NCBI GenBank assembly: GCA_001045525.1
Contig: LDWW01000001.1
Location: 62,001 to 126,000 of the forward strand
DNA length: 64,000 nt
DNA from: Chitinispirillum alkaliphilum
Lineage (GTDB): Bacteria > Fibrobacterota > Chitinivibrionia > Chitinivibrionales > Chitinispirillaceae
Direction: 5' to 3'
The position numbers were made by a program, and so were the translations under genes. Under the pieces are notes generated by a model that was not told the origin of the DNA, searched no databases, and saw only the letters and a list, made by a program, of their open reading frames with translations. Numbering within the stretch: position 1 is the stretch's first letter; each line of letters begins with the position of its first letter. Shown piece by piece: positions 16,004 to 25,402 of the stretch.

Positions 16004-17232
16004 AAGGTTTCACAACCAGAGCTGTTCACGGGAAATCTTCCACAGCTGCAGAGCATGGGGCTTTGAGACCCCCGCTTTATGAGGCTGCTGCATTTGAATT
16101 TGAATCGTCTGCGGATCTGGAGTTGGCGTTCAGGGGTAATAAGCCTCTGCACGTCTATTCCCGAATCACCAATCCCACAGTTGCAGAGCTGGAGCAGAGG
16201 GTTGGGACACTAACACGGGCACTTGGAGTTGTCGCTGTTTCATCGGGAATGTCGGCAATAGCGCTGACTTTAATGTCTATGCTGAGAAGCCAAATGAATA
16301 TAGTTACTTCAAGAAATCTCTTTGGTAACACGTATTCGCTTTTTGACAAGACTTTGAGGAACTGGGGGATAGATGTCTGTTTCGTTGACATGGCAGACAG
16401 GCAGTCCTTGACGGAAAATATCAGCGACAAAACCGGGCTTGTCTTCTTGGAATCTATTACAAATCCAGGACTTGAAGTGGCTGATATCGCAATGGTGTGT
16501 GATGTTGCAGCCGGAAAAAATGTCCCGGTTGTTTTGGATAATACTGTTACAACTCCCTATATCTTTGATTCAAAAAGTGTTGGAGTTGCGGTTGAGGTGT
16601 TGTCTTCAACTAAATATATCTCCGGAGGCGCCACCTGTATCGGAGGTTTGATTATTGATAATGGCGCGTATGATTGGTCAAAGAGTAGTGTCTTGAGTGA
16701 TGAGGCGAGGCGGTTTGGGCCAGGGGCATTTCTTCGTAAATTAAGGGGAGAGGTGTACAGAAATGTTGGGGCTTGTCTCTCACCCCACAATGCCTGGCTT
16801 CAGATTCTTGGACTTGAGACATTGTCATTGCGAATAGGCAGAAGTTGTGAGAATGCTCTCAGGGTTGCCCGTGCACTTGTTGAAAAAGAAACACTCAGAA
16901 ATGTTAATTATCCGGGGCTTACAGGTTCCCCGTTTCACAGTATCGCAAAGAAACAGTTCGGTACAATGTTTGGCTCAGTGCTGACATTTGAACTTGATTC
17001 AAAACAGAGCTGTTTTTCATTTATGGATAAACTGAAAATAATCAGGCGTGCAACAAACTTAAATGACAATAAATCACTGATTATCCATCCTGCGTCCACA
17101 ATATACAGCGAGTATACGGAGGAACAGAAGAGAAGTATGGGGGTTTTTGACACAATGGTCAGGCTTTCTGTAGGAATAGAGGATTTCGAAGACATCATAA
17201 ACGATATAGATATGGCTTTACGGGAGGTTTGA
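16000..17232 (+). CDS. metY: O-acetylhomoserine sulfhydrylase (MetY-type, Cys/Met-metabolism PLP enzyme)
   Basis: The 410-residue enzyme belongs to the cystathionine gamma-synthase/MetY family. Evidence is TRAVHG at the start, YSRITNPTVAELEQRV (PLP-phosphate and substrate loop), the Asp in VVLDNTVTTPY that pairs with the pyridine, the PLP Lys 205 in SSTKYISGG, and GLETLSLR. These enzymes replace the acetyl group of O-acetylhomoserine with sulfur to give homocysteine. Starting at GTG overlapping the carrier stop and followed by the E1, it is very likely the acceptor enzyme of the thiocarboxylate relay, as in Wolinella succinogenes. No homoserine acetyltransferase is in the window. A cystathionine gamma-lyase-like activity is a less likely alternative. 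Confidence 0.88.
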   Translation: MKGFTTRAVHGKSSTAAEHGALRPPLYEAAAFEFESSADLELAFRGNKPLHVYSRITNPTVAELEQRVGTLTRALGVVAVSSGMSAIALTLMSMLRSQMNIVTSRNLFGNTYSLFDKTLRNWGIDVCFVDMADRQSLTENISDKTGLVFLESITNPGLEVADIAMVCDVAAGKNVPVVLDNTVTTPYIFDSKSVGVAVEVLSSTKYISGGATCIGGLIIDNGAYDWSKSSVLSDEARRFGPGAFLRKLRGEVYRNVGACLSPHNAWLQILGLETLSLRIGRSCENALRVARALVEKETLRNVNYPGLTGSPFHSIAKKQFGTMFGSVLTFELDSKQSCFSFMDKLKIIRRATNLNDNKSLIIHPASTIYSEYTEEQKRSMGVFDTMVRLSVGIEDFEDIINDIDMALREV

Positions 17233-18053
17233 TGATTGATTTTACAGATGAACAGCTGGAGCGGTATAGTCGCCACATTATCCTTAAAGATATCGGTGTA
17301 GAAGGTCAGTCAAAGATACTTGAAGGAAAAGTGCTTATCATTGGTGCAGGAGGACTTGGCTCCCCTGTCGCTCTTTACCTTGCAGCAGCAGGAGTCGGAA
17401 CACTCGGAATTATAGACGGGGATGTGGTAGACCTTTCAAATCTCCAGCGGCAGATCATTCATACTACTATGGATCTTGGTGTTTCAAAGGTTACATCTGC
17501 CACAGAAAAAATTTCCAAACTGAATCCGGATGTAAATGTAAGGCAATACCGGGACCTCGCAACCGCTTCCAATATAAGGGATATCGTTGCAGAGTATGAT
17601 TTTGTGATTGATGGGACCGATAATTTTGCTGCCAAATTTTTGATAAACGATGCCTGTGTGCTTGAGGGAAAACCCTACTCTCATGGTGGTATACTCAGAT
17701 TTACAGGGCAGACTATGACTGTCTCACCGGGGGAATCTGCATGTTATCGCTGTGTATTTAATTCGCCTCCTCCAAGGGGAGCGGTTCCCACCTGTTCGCA
17801 GGCTGGGGTACTGGGGGCAATTGCTGGAATGCTTGGAACCATTCAGGCCGCAGAAGCATTGAAGTTTCTGTCCGATACCGGGGGTCTTTTATATGACAAG
17901 CTTCTTAGTTTTGACGCAATGAGTATGGATTTCAGGAAAATCACGGTTCGCAAAAGACCTGATTGTCCGGTTTGCGGGCAGGTGCCTGAGATTACAGAGG
18001 TATTTGATGAGGAACAGCCGGTGTGTGATTTGAATCAAAGGCCGAAAGGGTAG
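17232..18053 (+). CDS. hcyF: MoeB/ThiF/HcyF-type E1-like adenylyltransferase
   Basis: The 273-residue protein adenylates the C-terminal glycine of the sulfur carrier and passes sulfur to it. Features are RYSRHIILKDIG at the start, the ATP-binding loop VLIIGAGGLGSPVALYLAAAGVG (about 34-56) and DGDVVDLSNLQRQ. The cysteine of PTCSQAGVLG (188) lies in the crossover-loop position. Two CxxC pairs (CYRC and CPVC) bind structural zinc. The rhodanese domain seen in some MoeB proteins is absent. ATG 17232 overlaps the metY stop (TGATG), with GGGAGG upstream. The tail after about residue 250 is acidic and ends CDLNQRPKG. Context between MetY and a JAMM protease makes HcyF more likely than molybdopterin or thiamine E1s. 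Confidence 0.87.
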   Translation: MIDFTDEQLERYSRHIILKDIGVEGQSKILEGKVLIIGAGGLGSPVALYLAAAGVGTLGIIDGDVVDLSNLQRQIIHTTMDLGVSKVTSATEKISKLNPDVNVRQYRDLATASNIRDIVAEYDFVIDGTDNFAAKFLINDACVLEGKPYSHGGILRFTGQTMTVSPGESACYRCVFNSPPPRGAVPTCSQAGVLGAIAGMLGTIQAAEALKFLSDTGGLLYDKLLSFDAMSMDFRKITVRKRPDCPVCGQVPEITEVFDEEQPVCDLNQRPKG

Positions 18054-18058
18054 AAAGT

Positions 18059-18454
18059 ATGCTGGAACTTAAAAAAGAGGTTTACAACAATCTGGTTGAG
18101 CATGCCCGAAGGGATTTGCCGATTGAGGCTTGCGGGTATCTTGGTGAAAAGGCGGGCATTGTAGAGCAGGGGTTTGAGATGACCAATGTTGACAATTCTC
18201 CTGAGCATTTTTCCTTCGAACCTGCAGAACAGTTTAACGTGGTAAAGTTGATGCGTAAATCAGGGCTAAAACTTAGGGCTGTTTATCACAGTCATCCTGT
18301 TACTCCGGCCAGACCATCTCAGGAGGATATCAGGCTGGCATTTGACCCTGAACTCAGCTATGTGATTGTATCCCTTGCAGGAGATAACGAGGTTGTTAAA
18401 TCATTCATTATCAAAGAGGGTACAGTCCGGGAAGAAGAGATCAGGATAGTGTAA
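18059..18454 (+). CDS. hcyD: JAMM/MPN metalloprotease of the sulfur-carrier system
   Basis: The 131-residue protein is a minimal JAMM zinc protease. The catalytic set is complete: Glu 23 in EACGYLG, the zinc ligands His 77 and His 79 in YHSHP, Ser 87 and Asp 90 (HSHP followed by PSQED). Bacterial members of this type (Mec in Mycobacterium, HcyD in Wolinella) cut after the Gly-Gly of a ubiquitin-like sulfur carrier, either to expose the diglycine or to release the amino acid just built on it. The carrier at 15794 ends with residues beyond Gly-Gly, the substrate form expected. It lies 5 nt after the E1 gene and is part of the same transcript. Confidence 0.88.
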   Translation: MLELKKEVYNNLVEHARRDLPIEACGYLGEKAGIVEQGFEMTNVDNSPEHFSFEPAEQFNVVKLMRKSGLKLRAVYHSHPVTPARPSQEDIRLAFDPELSYVIVSLAGDNEVVKSFIIKEGTVREEEIRIV

Positions 18455-18529
18455 GTGAAGTGATAAGGTGAGTAGTGTGGACTGAAAAAAAGTTATATGA
18501 AAAAAGCTCGTCGGTAAAGGTGAAAAAAT

Positions 18530-20848
18530 ATGAACGTGTATAAAATTCCTGAAAGCATAAGCTCTGAAATTGATGACCTGGAAAAGTTAATGGTCAAATT
18601 TACTAACGGAGATGTTCAGGAGTCTGAACTTAAAGCCTACAGGGTCCCTTTCGGAGTGTACGAACAGCGTGTAAAGGGGAAATATATGGCCAGAATACGT
18701 TTTCCCGCTGGAATAGTCACTCCCAAACAGTTTAAAGCAGCTGCAAAAGCATCTCAACGGTACGGCTCCGGTTTACTGCATATAACAACCAGACAGGAAC
18801 TTCAGATTCATGATGTGCCTGTGGAGAATATAATCCCCCTGTTAAGAGAACTTCTCAAATGGGGTATGTCTACCAGGGGGGGCGGGGGTAACACTGTCAG
18901 AAATATCATAGGTTCCTACGATTCAGGGGTATCGGTGGATGAGGTGTTTGATATCTCCCCTTATGCAGTTTCTTTAACAGAGCAGATGGTGGCAAGAAGT
19001 GATTCCTGGCTTCTGCCCCGTAAATATAAGATCGCTTTCTCCAACACACCCGGGGATAACTCATTTGCGGGTATAAATGATATCGGCTTTATTGCATCTG
19101 TTCGGGATGGGGTTGAGGGATTCAGAGTGTATGTTGCAGGTGGATTGGGGCGCATGTCTCAAAGCGGAATACTGTTGCACGAATTTATTTCTGCTGATGA
19201 GGTTTTTTACAGCGCAGAAGCAGTAAAACGGGTTTTCTATAAATATGGAAACAGAAAGAATAAACACTCAGCCAGACTGCGCTTTCTTCTCAACAACATG
19301 GGTGAAGAGCTTTTCAGGGAGAAGTATGAGACAGAGAGAGCTTCTCTTAAAAAAGTGTTCAGAGCTTTTCCCAAACCAAAAGATATTGATTTGACAAATG
19401 GTTTGACAGGGCATACACCCCTTGATGTAAGTGGTGAAGATTTTGACCTTTGGAAAAACCGGTATGTTAAGGCTCAGAAACAAACGGGGTTATACTCTGT
19501 AATGGTGCCTTTCATGCACGGGATATTGAACTCAGAGGACGCAATCAATCTGGCCGGATTTCTCGAAGGCTTTGGGGAGGATGTGATGCGTTTTACGCCT
19601 GATCAGAATATCTCAGTTCGCAATATTCCAAAGAATTTCCTGGGGCTGGTATTCTTAAAGCTAAGAGAAGTTACAGATCTCTGGAACAAACCTTTTCTGT
19701 TCGGGCAATCAGTTGCCTGTGCTGGGGCTTCGACTTGCCAGCTGGGTATGTGTATTTCCCGTGGTGCGCTCAAAGCCACTTTGGATATTCTGGAAAAATC
19801 ACAACTTGATGCCGATAAGGTTTCTGATGTGAGAATGCATTTCTCAGGGTGTTCAAACAATTGTGGAAAACACTCTTCTGCACATCTTGGGTTTTTCGGA
19901 AAAGCAGGGAGAAAGGGTAAGCACATATATCCTGCATATAATGTAGTTGCCGGATATCAGGTGGTAGAAAACGGATCTGATCAGTTGGCGGAAAAAATCG
20001 ATGAAATCAGTGCTAAAGATTTACCTCATTTTACTTACGAATTGCTGAGTCACTATGCACAGAAAAAACATCTTTTCCCCTCCTTTGGGGCATACCTGGA
20101 AAAGGAAGGGTTTGAAGTGATCAGAAGTATATGCAGCTCTTTCAGGGATATTCCTGATTATCAAGAAGAAAGCAGCTATTACTATGACTGGGAAAGCAAG
20201 GAGAAATTTTCACTTGCCGGAAGAGGTACCGGGGAGTGTAGTGCTGGCTTGTTTGATCTCATTGAGCTCGATCTTGCAAAACTCAGAAAACTAAGAAAAG
20301 AACTTGAGGTTGACAGTAAAGATAAAGTGCTTCTAAAAGATCTTCTTCTGACAGCTGCAAGGATGTTGCTTGTCACCCGTGGTTTAGAGGCCACCGATTA
20401 TGCTCAGACTATAAAGCTGTTCAGGGATAATTTTATCCAGGCCGGTCTCATCGGGGAGGAACACAGAGGTGTTGTGGATGGTGCACTTGATGAAAATCCA
20501 GATTTCCAAAACAGATTCACCGAAATCAGGGCTTTGGCTGATGCCGTTGAAAGGCTTTATTTAAGCATGGATGATTCATTGCAGTTTCACACTGAGGATT
20601 TGGAAAAGAGTAAAGAAGAGAAAATTGCAATAAAGGATTTCAGGGGTGTGGCTTGTCCCATGAATTTTGTAAAAACTAAAATGGCCCTCTCGCATTTAAA
20701 TCGAGGAGAAATTCTGGGAGTACTTCTGGATGATGGTGAGCCGATTGAAAATGTGCCAGGTTCAGTTGCTGCAGAAGGGCATGAGGTCCTTAGTAAAGAG
20801 AAAATTGATGACCACTGGAAATTAGTTATTAAAAAGTCAAACACCTGA
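18530..20848 (+). CDS. Ferredoxin-type sulfite reductase fused to a TusA/SirA domain
   Basis: The 772-residue protein has two parts. Residues about 1-560 form a nitrite/sulfite reductase hemoprotein with two ferrodoxin-like/siroheme repeats (KYMARIRFPAG, LHITTRQELQIHDVP, and TRGGGGNTVRNI for siroheme binding). The cluster ligands are C397-x5-C403 and C441-x3-C445, which bridge a 4Fe-4S cluster to siroheme. After a helical linker (about 590-690), residues about 698-772 are a TusA-type domain with the active Cys 709 in ACPMNFVKTK. TusA proteins carry sulfur as a persulfide. In this operon the fusion suggests that newly reduced sulfur is handed to the E1/carrier without release. A ferredoxin is the likely donor, since no NADPH-flavoprotein gene is adjacent. 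Nitrite reduction cannot be ruled out by sequence alone. Confidence 0.87.
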   Translation: MNVYKIPESISSEIDDLEKLMVKFTNGDVQESELKAYRVPFGVYEQRVKGKYMARIRFPAGIVTPKQFKAAAKASQRYGSGLLHITTRQELQIHDVPVENIIPLLRELLKWGMSTRGGGGNTVRNIIGSYDSGVSVDEVFDISPYAVSLTEQMVARSDSWLLPRKYKIAFSNTPGDNSFAGINDIGFIASVRDGVEGFRVYVAGGLGRMSQSGILLHEFISADEVFYSAEAVKRVFYKYGNRKNKHSARLRFLLNNMGEELFREKYETERASLKKVFRAFPKPKDIDLTNGLTGHTPLDVSGEDFDLWKNRYVKAQKQTGLYSVMVPFMHGILNSEDAINLAGFLEGFGEDVMRFTPDQNISVRNIPKNFLGLVFLKLREVTDLWNKPFLFGQSVACAGASTCQLGMCISRGALKATLDILEKSQLDADKVSDVRMHFSGCSNNCGKHSSAHLGFFGKAGRKGKHIYPAYNVVAGYQVVENGSDQLAEKIDEISAKDLPHFTYELLSHYAQKKHLFPSFGAYLEKEGFEVIRSICSSFRDIPDYQEESSYYYDWESKEKFSLAGRGTGECSAGLFDLIELDLAKLRKLRKELEVDSKDKVLLKDLLLTAARMLLVTRGLEATDYAQTIKLFRDNFIQAGLIGEEHRGVVDGALDENPDFQNRFTEIRALADAVERLYLSMDDSLQFHTEDLEKSKEEKIAIKDFRGVACPMNFVKTKMALSHLNRGEILGVLLDDGEPIENVPGSVAAEGHEVLSKEKIDDHWKLVIKKSNT

Positions 20849-20865
20849 AATGACGAGGTTAAATT

Positions 20866-21573
20866 ATGTCAGCACAACTTGAAAAATATCAAAGGCTCCT
20901 CGCCGGAAAAAAACCGGAGGAGATCATTGACTGGGCTCTTGATAAATGGGGGGTACGGGAAATTGTACTTGCCTCAAGTTTAGGAGCTGAGGATCAGGTA
21001 CTGACCTTCCTGTTTGCTCAAAGAGACAGAAATGCAAGGGTTTTCACACTCGATACCGGACGTCTTTTCCAGGAAACTTTTGATCTTATGGATCAGACAA
21101 TGGGCAGATATGGTTTCAGGTACGAGGTCATTTTTCCTGATCAGCAAAAAGTAGAAGAAATGGTTGGTCATCATGGACCAAATCTCTTTTATCACAGCCG
21201 CGAGTATAGGGTTCATTGCTGTACTGTGAGAAAAACTCAGCCACTGCAACGCGTACTTAAGACTGCTTCGGCCTGGATATGCGGGCTGAGAAGGGAGCAG
21301 GCACCCACGCGAACTGACATTGAGGCTATTGAGTGGGATGAGGTTAACAGTTTATACAAAATCAATCCTTTGTATAACTGGACAGAAGCTCAGGTATGGG
21401 ATTACATAAAAGAAAGAAACATTCCATTCAATGAATTGCACAGTAAAGGTTTCCGCAGTATAGGATGTCAACCCTGTACCAGAGCAGTTCAGAAAGGGGA
21501 AGATGTTCGGGCGGGGCGCTGGTGGTGGGAAGATGTCAGTCAGAGAGAATGTGGATTGCATAAAAGGAAATAA
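20866..21573 (+). CDS. cysH: APS reductase (4Fe-4S-type adenylyl-sulfate reductase)
   Basis: The 235-residue protein belongs to the PAPS/APS reductase family: SSLGAEDQVL (P-loop-like PP-motif), LDTGRLFQET, and the catalytic cysteine in ECGLH (229). Four further cysteines, C118-C119 in HCCTVRK and C201-x2-C204 in GCQPC, form the 4Fe-4S site diagnostic of enzymes that use APS directly, not PAPS. That fits the inactive APS-kinase tail on CysN and the absence of a cysC gene. The product is sulfite for the sulfite reductase encoded just upstream. The gene is 17 nt after that gene and 30 nt before cysD. Confidence 0.92.
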   Translation: MSAQLEKYQRLLAGKKPEEIIDWALDKWGVREIVLASSLGAEDQVLTFLFAQRDRNARVFTLDTGRLFQETFDLMDQTMGRYGFRYEVIFPDQQKVEEMVGHHGPNLFYHSREYRVHCCTVRKTQPLQRVLKTASAWICGLRREQAPTRTDIEAIEWDEVNSLYKINPLYNWTEAQVWDYIKERNIPFNELHSKGFRSIGCQPCTRAVQKGEDVRAGRWWWEDVSQRECGLHKRK

Positions 21574-21603
21574 ATTAAAAGAGGAAATCAGAAGAGGTGA
21601 ACA

Positions 21604-22482
21604 ATGGATCATTTGGAAAAGCTTGAAGCAAAAAGTGTTTACATATTCAGAGAAGCTTACAGAGAATTTAAAAATCTCTGTATGTTATGGTCTGTGGGGA
21701 AGGACAGCACCGTGCTGCTATGGCTGGCGCGTAAAGCTTTTTTCGGGCATGTGCCTTTTCCCTTGGTGCATATAGATACCAGCTATAAAATTCCGGAAAT
21801 GATAGAGTATCGTGACAAACTCGCATTAAAATGGAATTTAAACATGGTATATGGTCAAAACATAAAAGCTCTTGAAAAAAAGGAGACTTACCCGGATGGG
21901 AATGCAGACCGTCTTACCTGCTGTAAAAATCTCAAAACAGAAGCTCTGAGACACACTCTGGCAGGGGATTGGCCAAGGTATAAAATGAATCACCTCAAAG
22001 GTAAATACGAAATCGATACCAACAGTGAACCGTATACCGGAGTTATTGCAGGAGTAAGGGCTGATGAAGAGGGAAGCAGATCAAAGGAGAGATATTTCTC
22101 TCCCAGGGATGTTGAAAATGAGTGGGATATCGCAGATCAGCCGCCAGAGCTTTGGAATCAGTACAAAACAGATTTTGCACCAGGGACTCATCTAAGGATT
22201 CATCCACTGCTGGATTGGACCGAGTTGAACATATGGGAATACATCGGGCGTGAAAAAATCCCGACTGTAAGTTTGTATTTCGACCAGGGTGAGGGTAAAC
22301 GGTACAGGTCCCTTGGATGTGCTCCCTGCACTGGCACCGTAGAATCAACTGCAAAGAATGTTGAGGAGATCGTAGAGGAGCTTCGGTCAGGAAAATTCTC
22401 CAATATAGCGGAACGGTCGGGGAGAGAGCAGGATAAGGAGGATGGCGGTCTTGAGACGCTCAGAAAAGATGGGTATATGTAG
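21604..22482 (+). CDS. cysD: Sulfate adenylyltransferase subunit 2
   Basis: The 292-residue ATP-sulfurylase small subunit has the PP-motif [17 protein letters not shown] (about 31-47), the [11 protein letters not shown] segment, [19 protein letters not shown], and [12 protein letters not shown] near the C-terminus, all typical of CysD. It forms APS from ATP and sulfate with the GTPase CysN encoded next. Length is normal (E. coli 302). AGAGGTGA precedes the ATG. Confidence 0.95.
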   Translation: MDHLEKLEAKSVYIFREAYREFKNLCMLWSVGKDSTVLLWLARKAFFGHVPFPLVHIDTSYKIPEMIEYRDKLALKWNLNMVYGQNIKALEKKETYPDGNADRLTCCKNLKTEALRHTLAGDWPRYKMNHLKGKYEIDTNSEPYTGVIAGVRADEEGSRSKERYFSPRDVENEWDIADQPPELWNQYKTDFAPGTHLRIHPLLDWTELNIWEYIGREKIPTVSLYFDQGEGKRYRSLGCAPCTGTVESTAKNVEEIVEELRSGKFSNIAERSGREQDKEDGGLETLRKDGYM

Positions 22483-22562
22483 AAGCTAATCTGGAGTTGT
22501 TTTGAGGTTTGTTGGTCAGAGTAATGCAGATGCGAAAAATTAAAACTAAAGGTTTTGAAAAA

Positions 22563-24344
22563 ATGGAAAAACGGGAACAAATGAACATAGTTGTAGTGGG
22601 TCATGTAGATCATGGTAAAAGTACTGTGATCGGACGGTTACTGGCTGATACCGGTTCACTTCCGGAGGGAAAACTTGAGCAGGTGAAGGCAATGTGCAGC
22701 AGGAATGCCCGTCCTTTTGAATACGCATTCCTTCTTGATGCACTGAAAGACGAACAGGCTCAGGGCATAACCATCGATACTGCCCGGTGTTTTTTTAAAA
22801 CTGCAAAGCGAGACTATATCATTATAGATGCCCCGGGACATGTGGAGTTTCTGAAAAACATGGTAACTGGTGCAGCAAGGGCTGAAGCTGCGCTGCTGGT
22901 AATTGATGCCAAAGAGGGTATACAGGAAAATTCAAGGAGACATGGTTATCTGGTTTCAATGCTTGGGATAAGTCAGGTTGTTGTTCTTGTAAACAAAATG
23001 GATCTGGTTGACTGGGACAGTAAATATTATCAGAGCATAGTGTCTGAGTATTCTCAGTTTCTGGTGAAACTTGGCGTGGAGCCGGCTGAGTTTATTCCTG
23101 TAAGTGCAAGAGAGGGTGAAAATATTGCCAATCACTCAAAGCGTGCTTCATGGTATGCTGGTCCAAACGTCCTGCAGGTTATAGATGGGTTTAGAAAAGG
23201 GGATATACCGGAGAAAAAACCTCTTCGTTTTCCGGTGCAGGATGTGTACAAATTTACCGAGCTTGGGGATGACAGAAGAATAATTGCAGGAACGGTTGAA
23301 AGCGGAACTGTTTCGGTTGGGGATGAAATTGTTTTTCTGCCTTCGGGTAAGAAGTCTGAGATCAAAACGGTTGAAATGTTCAATTCTCCACAAAGGACAA
23401 AGGCTGGACCTGGGAATGCCATAGGGTTCACACTCAGGGACGAGCTATATATCAAAAGAGGGGAATTAATGTGTAAACCACAGGAAGAATCCAGTGTTGG
23501 CAAAAGATTCAGGGCCAATATATTCTGGATGGGCAGATCTCCGTTGATAAAAAATAAAAAGTACAAATTGAAAATCGCAGCCTCCAGAACATCTTTGAGA
23601 CTTGTTGACGTGGTATCATGCATTGATGCAACTGATCTTAATACTATTACAGGAAAACAGCAACTTGACCGTCACGATGTGGCGGAGTGTGTGCTTGAGA
23701 CAACAAGACCGATTGCTTTTGATAAGGTGGAAGATATTGAATGCACCGCAAGGTTTGTTATAGTCGATGGGTATGATATCGCCGGAGGAGGAATAATCAC
23801 CGAAGCCCTGAAAAGTGACACTTCTATTACAACAGAACATGTGGTCAGAAGAGAAAATCATTGGGATTCGGGTTTGGTTAAACTATCTGAGAGGGAAAAC
23901 GTCTTTGGTCACAAAGCAAAATTTATCCTGCTTAGTGGGGATTCAAGCTGCATAACAGTTGCCAAAAAACTGGAAAGAAAACTCTTTGATGCTGGTTTTA
24001 ATGCGCATTATCTGAGTATTGAGAACCTTGAGGAGGGGATGGACAGTGATGTTCTCGACTCACTTGATAAGAGAGATGAAATGGTACGGCGGTTAGGTGA
24101 GCTTGCAAGGATTCTAACCGGATCGGGGCAGATTTTTATTACCGCTTCTTCAAACTTGGATCGGTATGATATAGAAATCCTTAAAGACCTGAACAAACCA
24201 AATGAAATCATGACTATAAATATTGGTAATGATGATAAATTCATGATTAACTACAGGGAGTCATATCAGGACAACGATTTTATTGTTTCAGATATATACA
24301 GCAAGCTGGTAGAAGAGAGTATAATACCAGATTATTCAATTTAG
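22563..24344 (+). CDS. cysN: Sulfate adenylyltransferase subunit 1 with degenerate APS-kinase tail
   Basis: About 593 residues from ATG 22563; start codons up to 54 nt further upstream are possible and none has a strong ribosome-binding site. The GTPase part is intact: GHVDHGKST (13-21), [17 protein letters not shown], and elongation-factor-like barrels to about residue 440. It drives APS synthesis with CysD. The last 150 residues follow the CysC (APS kinase) plan ([44 protein letters not shown]), but the P-loop GxSGxGKST is replaced by GDSSCIT and the DGDNxR motif is lost. It cannot be a normal kinase. The neighbouring APS reductase needs no PAPS, so loss of kinase activity costs nothing. 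Confidence 0.92.
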   Translation: MEKREQMNIVVVGHVDHGKSTVIGRLLADTGSLPEGKLEQVKAMCSRNARPFEYAFLLDALKDEQAQGITIDTARCFFKTAKRDYIIIDAPGHVEFLKNMVTGAARAEAALLVIDAKEGIQENSRRHGYLVSMLGISQVVVLVNKMDLVDWDSKYYQSIVSEYSQFLVKLGVEPAEFIPVSAREGENIANHSKRASWYAGPNVLQVIDGFRKGDIPEKKPLRFPVQDVYKFTELGDDRRIIAGTVESGTVSVGDEIVFLPSGKKSEIKTVEMFNSPQRTKAGPGNAIGFTLRDELYIKRGELMCKPQEESSVGKRFRANIFWMGRSPLIKNKKYKLKIAASRTSLRLVDVVSCIDATDLNTITGKQQLDRHDVAECVLETTRPIAFDKVEDIECTARFVIVDGYDIAGGGIITEALKSDTSITTEHVVRRENHWDSGLVKLSERENVFGHKAKFILLSGDSSCITVAKKLERKLFDAGFNAHYLSIENLEEGMDSDVLDSLDKRDEMVRRLGELARILTGSGQIFITASSNLDRYDIEILKDLNKPNEIMTINIGNDDKFMINYRESYQDNDFIVSDIYSKLVEESIIPDYSI

Positions 24345-24364
24345 CTGACTTGTCGAGTTGCTTA

Positions 24365-25402
24365 ATGAAAAACAGAGGATTTTCCAGGACACTTAGAACT
24401 ATACTACTCTCTTCATCTCTGCTATTCATGAGCTGTGTTTGCTGCAGTTCTGTGAATGAGACAACGGTAGAGATTCTTAATGTCTCTTACGATCCGACCC
24501 GGGATTTGTTTGTGGATATTAACAGCCACTTCTCAGAATACTGGGAGGGGAAAACCGGGCAGAGTGTAAGAATTTTGCAGTCTCATGGTGGTTCCGGTAA
24601 ACAGGCACGATCAGTAATTGACGGATTAAGGGCTGATGTAGTCACACTTGCCCTGGCTCACGATATAGAAGCTATCAGCAGAAATGGGTTTATATATAAT
24701 AATTGGCAGAATCGGCTGAAACACAACAGCACCCCTTTTCATTCGACAATAGTATTCATTGTGCGCAAGGGAAATCCGGCAGCAATAATGGATTGGGATG
24801 ACCTTGCAAGACCCGATGTATCCGTAGTAACACCTAATCCAAAAATTTCCGGTGGAGCACGATGGAATTACCTTGGGGCACTGGGTTATGCAATAGAAAA
24901 TGAGAAGACGGAAGCGGAGACAGAGATCTTTCTGGAAAAAATCTTCAGAAACGTGCCGGTTCTGGACGCTGGAGCAAGAGGTTCGCTCACCACATTCATA
25001 CAAAGGGGTATAGGAGATGTGCTGATATCCTGGGAAAGTGAGGCTTACTTGGCTCTTCAGTTATTTGGAAATGATCTTTTGGAGATAGTGTATCCCTCAG
25101 TAAGTGTTTTGGCTGAACCCGCTGTATCTGTTGTAGACAAAGTGGTACAGCGCAAAGGCACAGAGGACATAGCCACGGCTTATTTAGAGTTCTTGTACTC
25201 CGAAAAAGGGCAGAAAACAGGAGCTGAACATTTTTTCAGACCTTCAGATGAGAATCTTTTGTTGCAGTATTCTGCAAACTTTCCTGACATTTTAATGCTC
25301 AGTATTGAAGAGTTAGGGGGGTGGGATCTGATTCAGAAAAAACATTTCGCAGATGGGGGATTATTCGACAGAATATTCAGCCGCAGAAGGGGCAGAGGAT
25401 GA
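24365..25402 (+). CDS. Sulfate ABC transporter substrate-binding lipoprotein (Sbp/CysP family)
   Basis: From ATG 24365 (an in-frame TTG at 24350 is an alternative) the protein has a lipoprotein signal, ending FMSC at about residue 22, so it would be membrane-anchored. The mature part is a sulfate-binding protein: LNVSYDPTRDLF, QSHGGSGKQARSV (sulfate-contact loop), ADVVTLAL, IVRKGNP, PNPKISGGARWNYL, and VLDAGARGSLTTFIQRGIGDVLISWE. Length is normal. It delivers sulfate (or thiosulfate) to CysTWA encoded next. Its stop overlaps the cysT start. Confidence 0.92.
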   Translation: MKNRGFSRTLRTILLSSSLLFMSCVCCSSVNETTVEILNVSYDPTRDLFVDINSHFSEYWEGKTGQSVRILQSHGGSGKQARSVIDGLRADVVTLALAHDIEAISRNGFIYNNWQNRLKHNSTPFHSTIVFIVRKGNPAAIMDWDDLARPDVSVVTPNPKISGGARWNYLGALGYAIENEKTEAETEIFLEKIFRNVPVLDAGARGSLTTFIQRGIGDVLISWESEAYLALQLFGNDLLEIVYPSVSVLAEPAVSVVDKVVQRKGTEDIATAYLEFLYSEKGQKTGAEHFFRPSDENLLLQYSANFPDILMLSIEELGGWDLIQKKHFADGGLFDRIFSRRRGRG

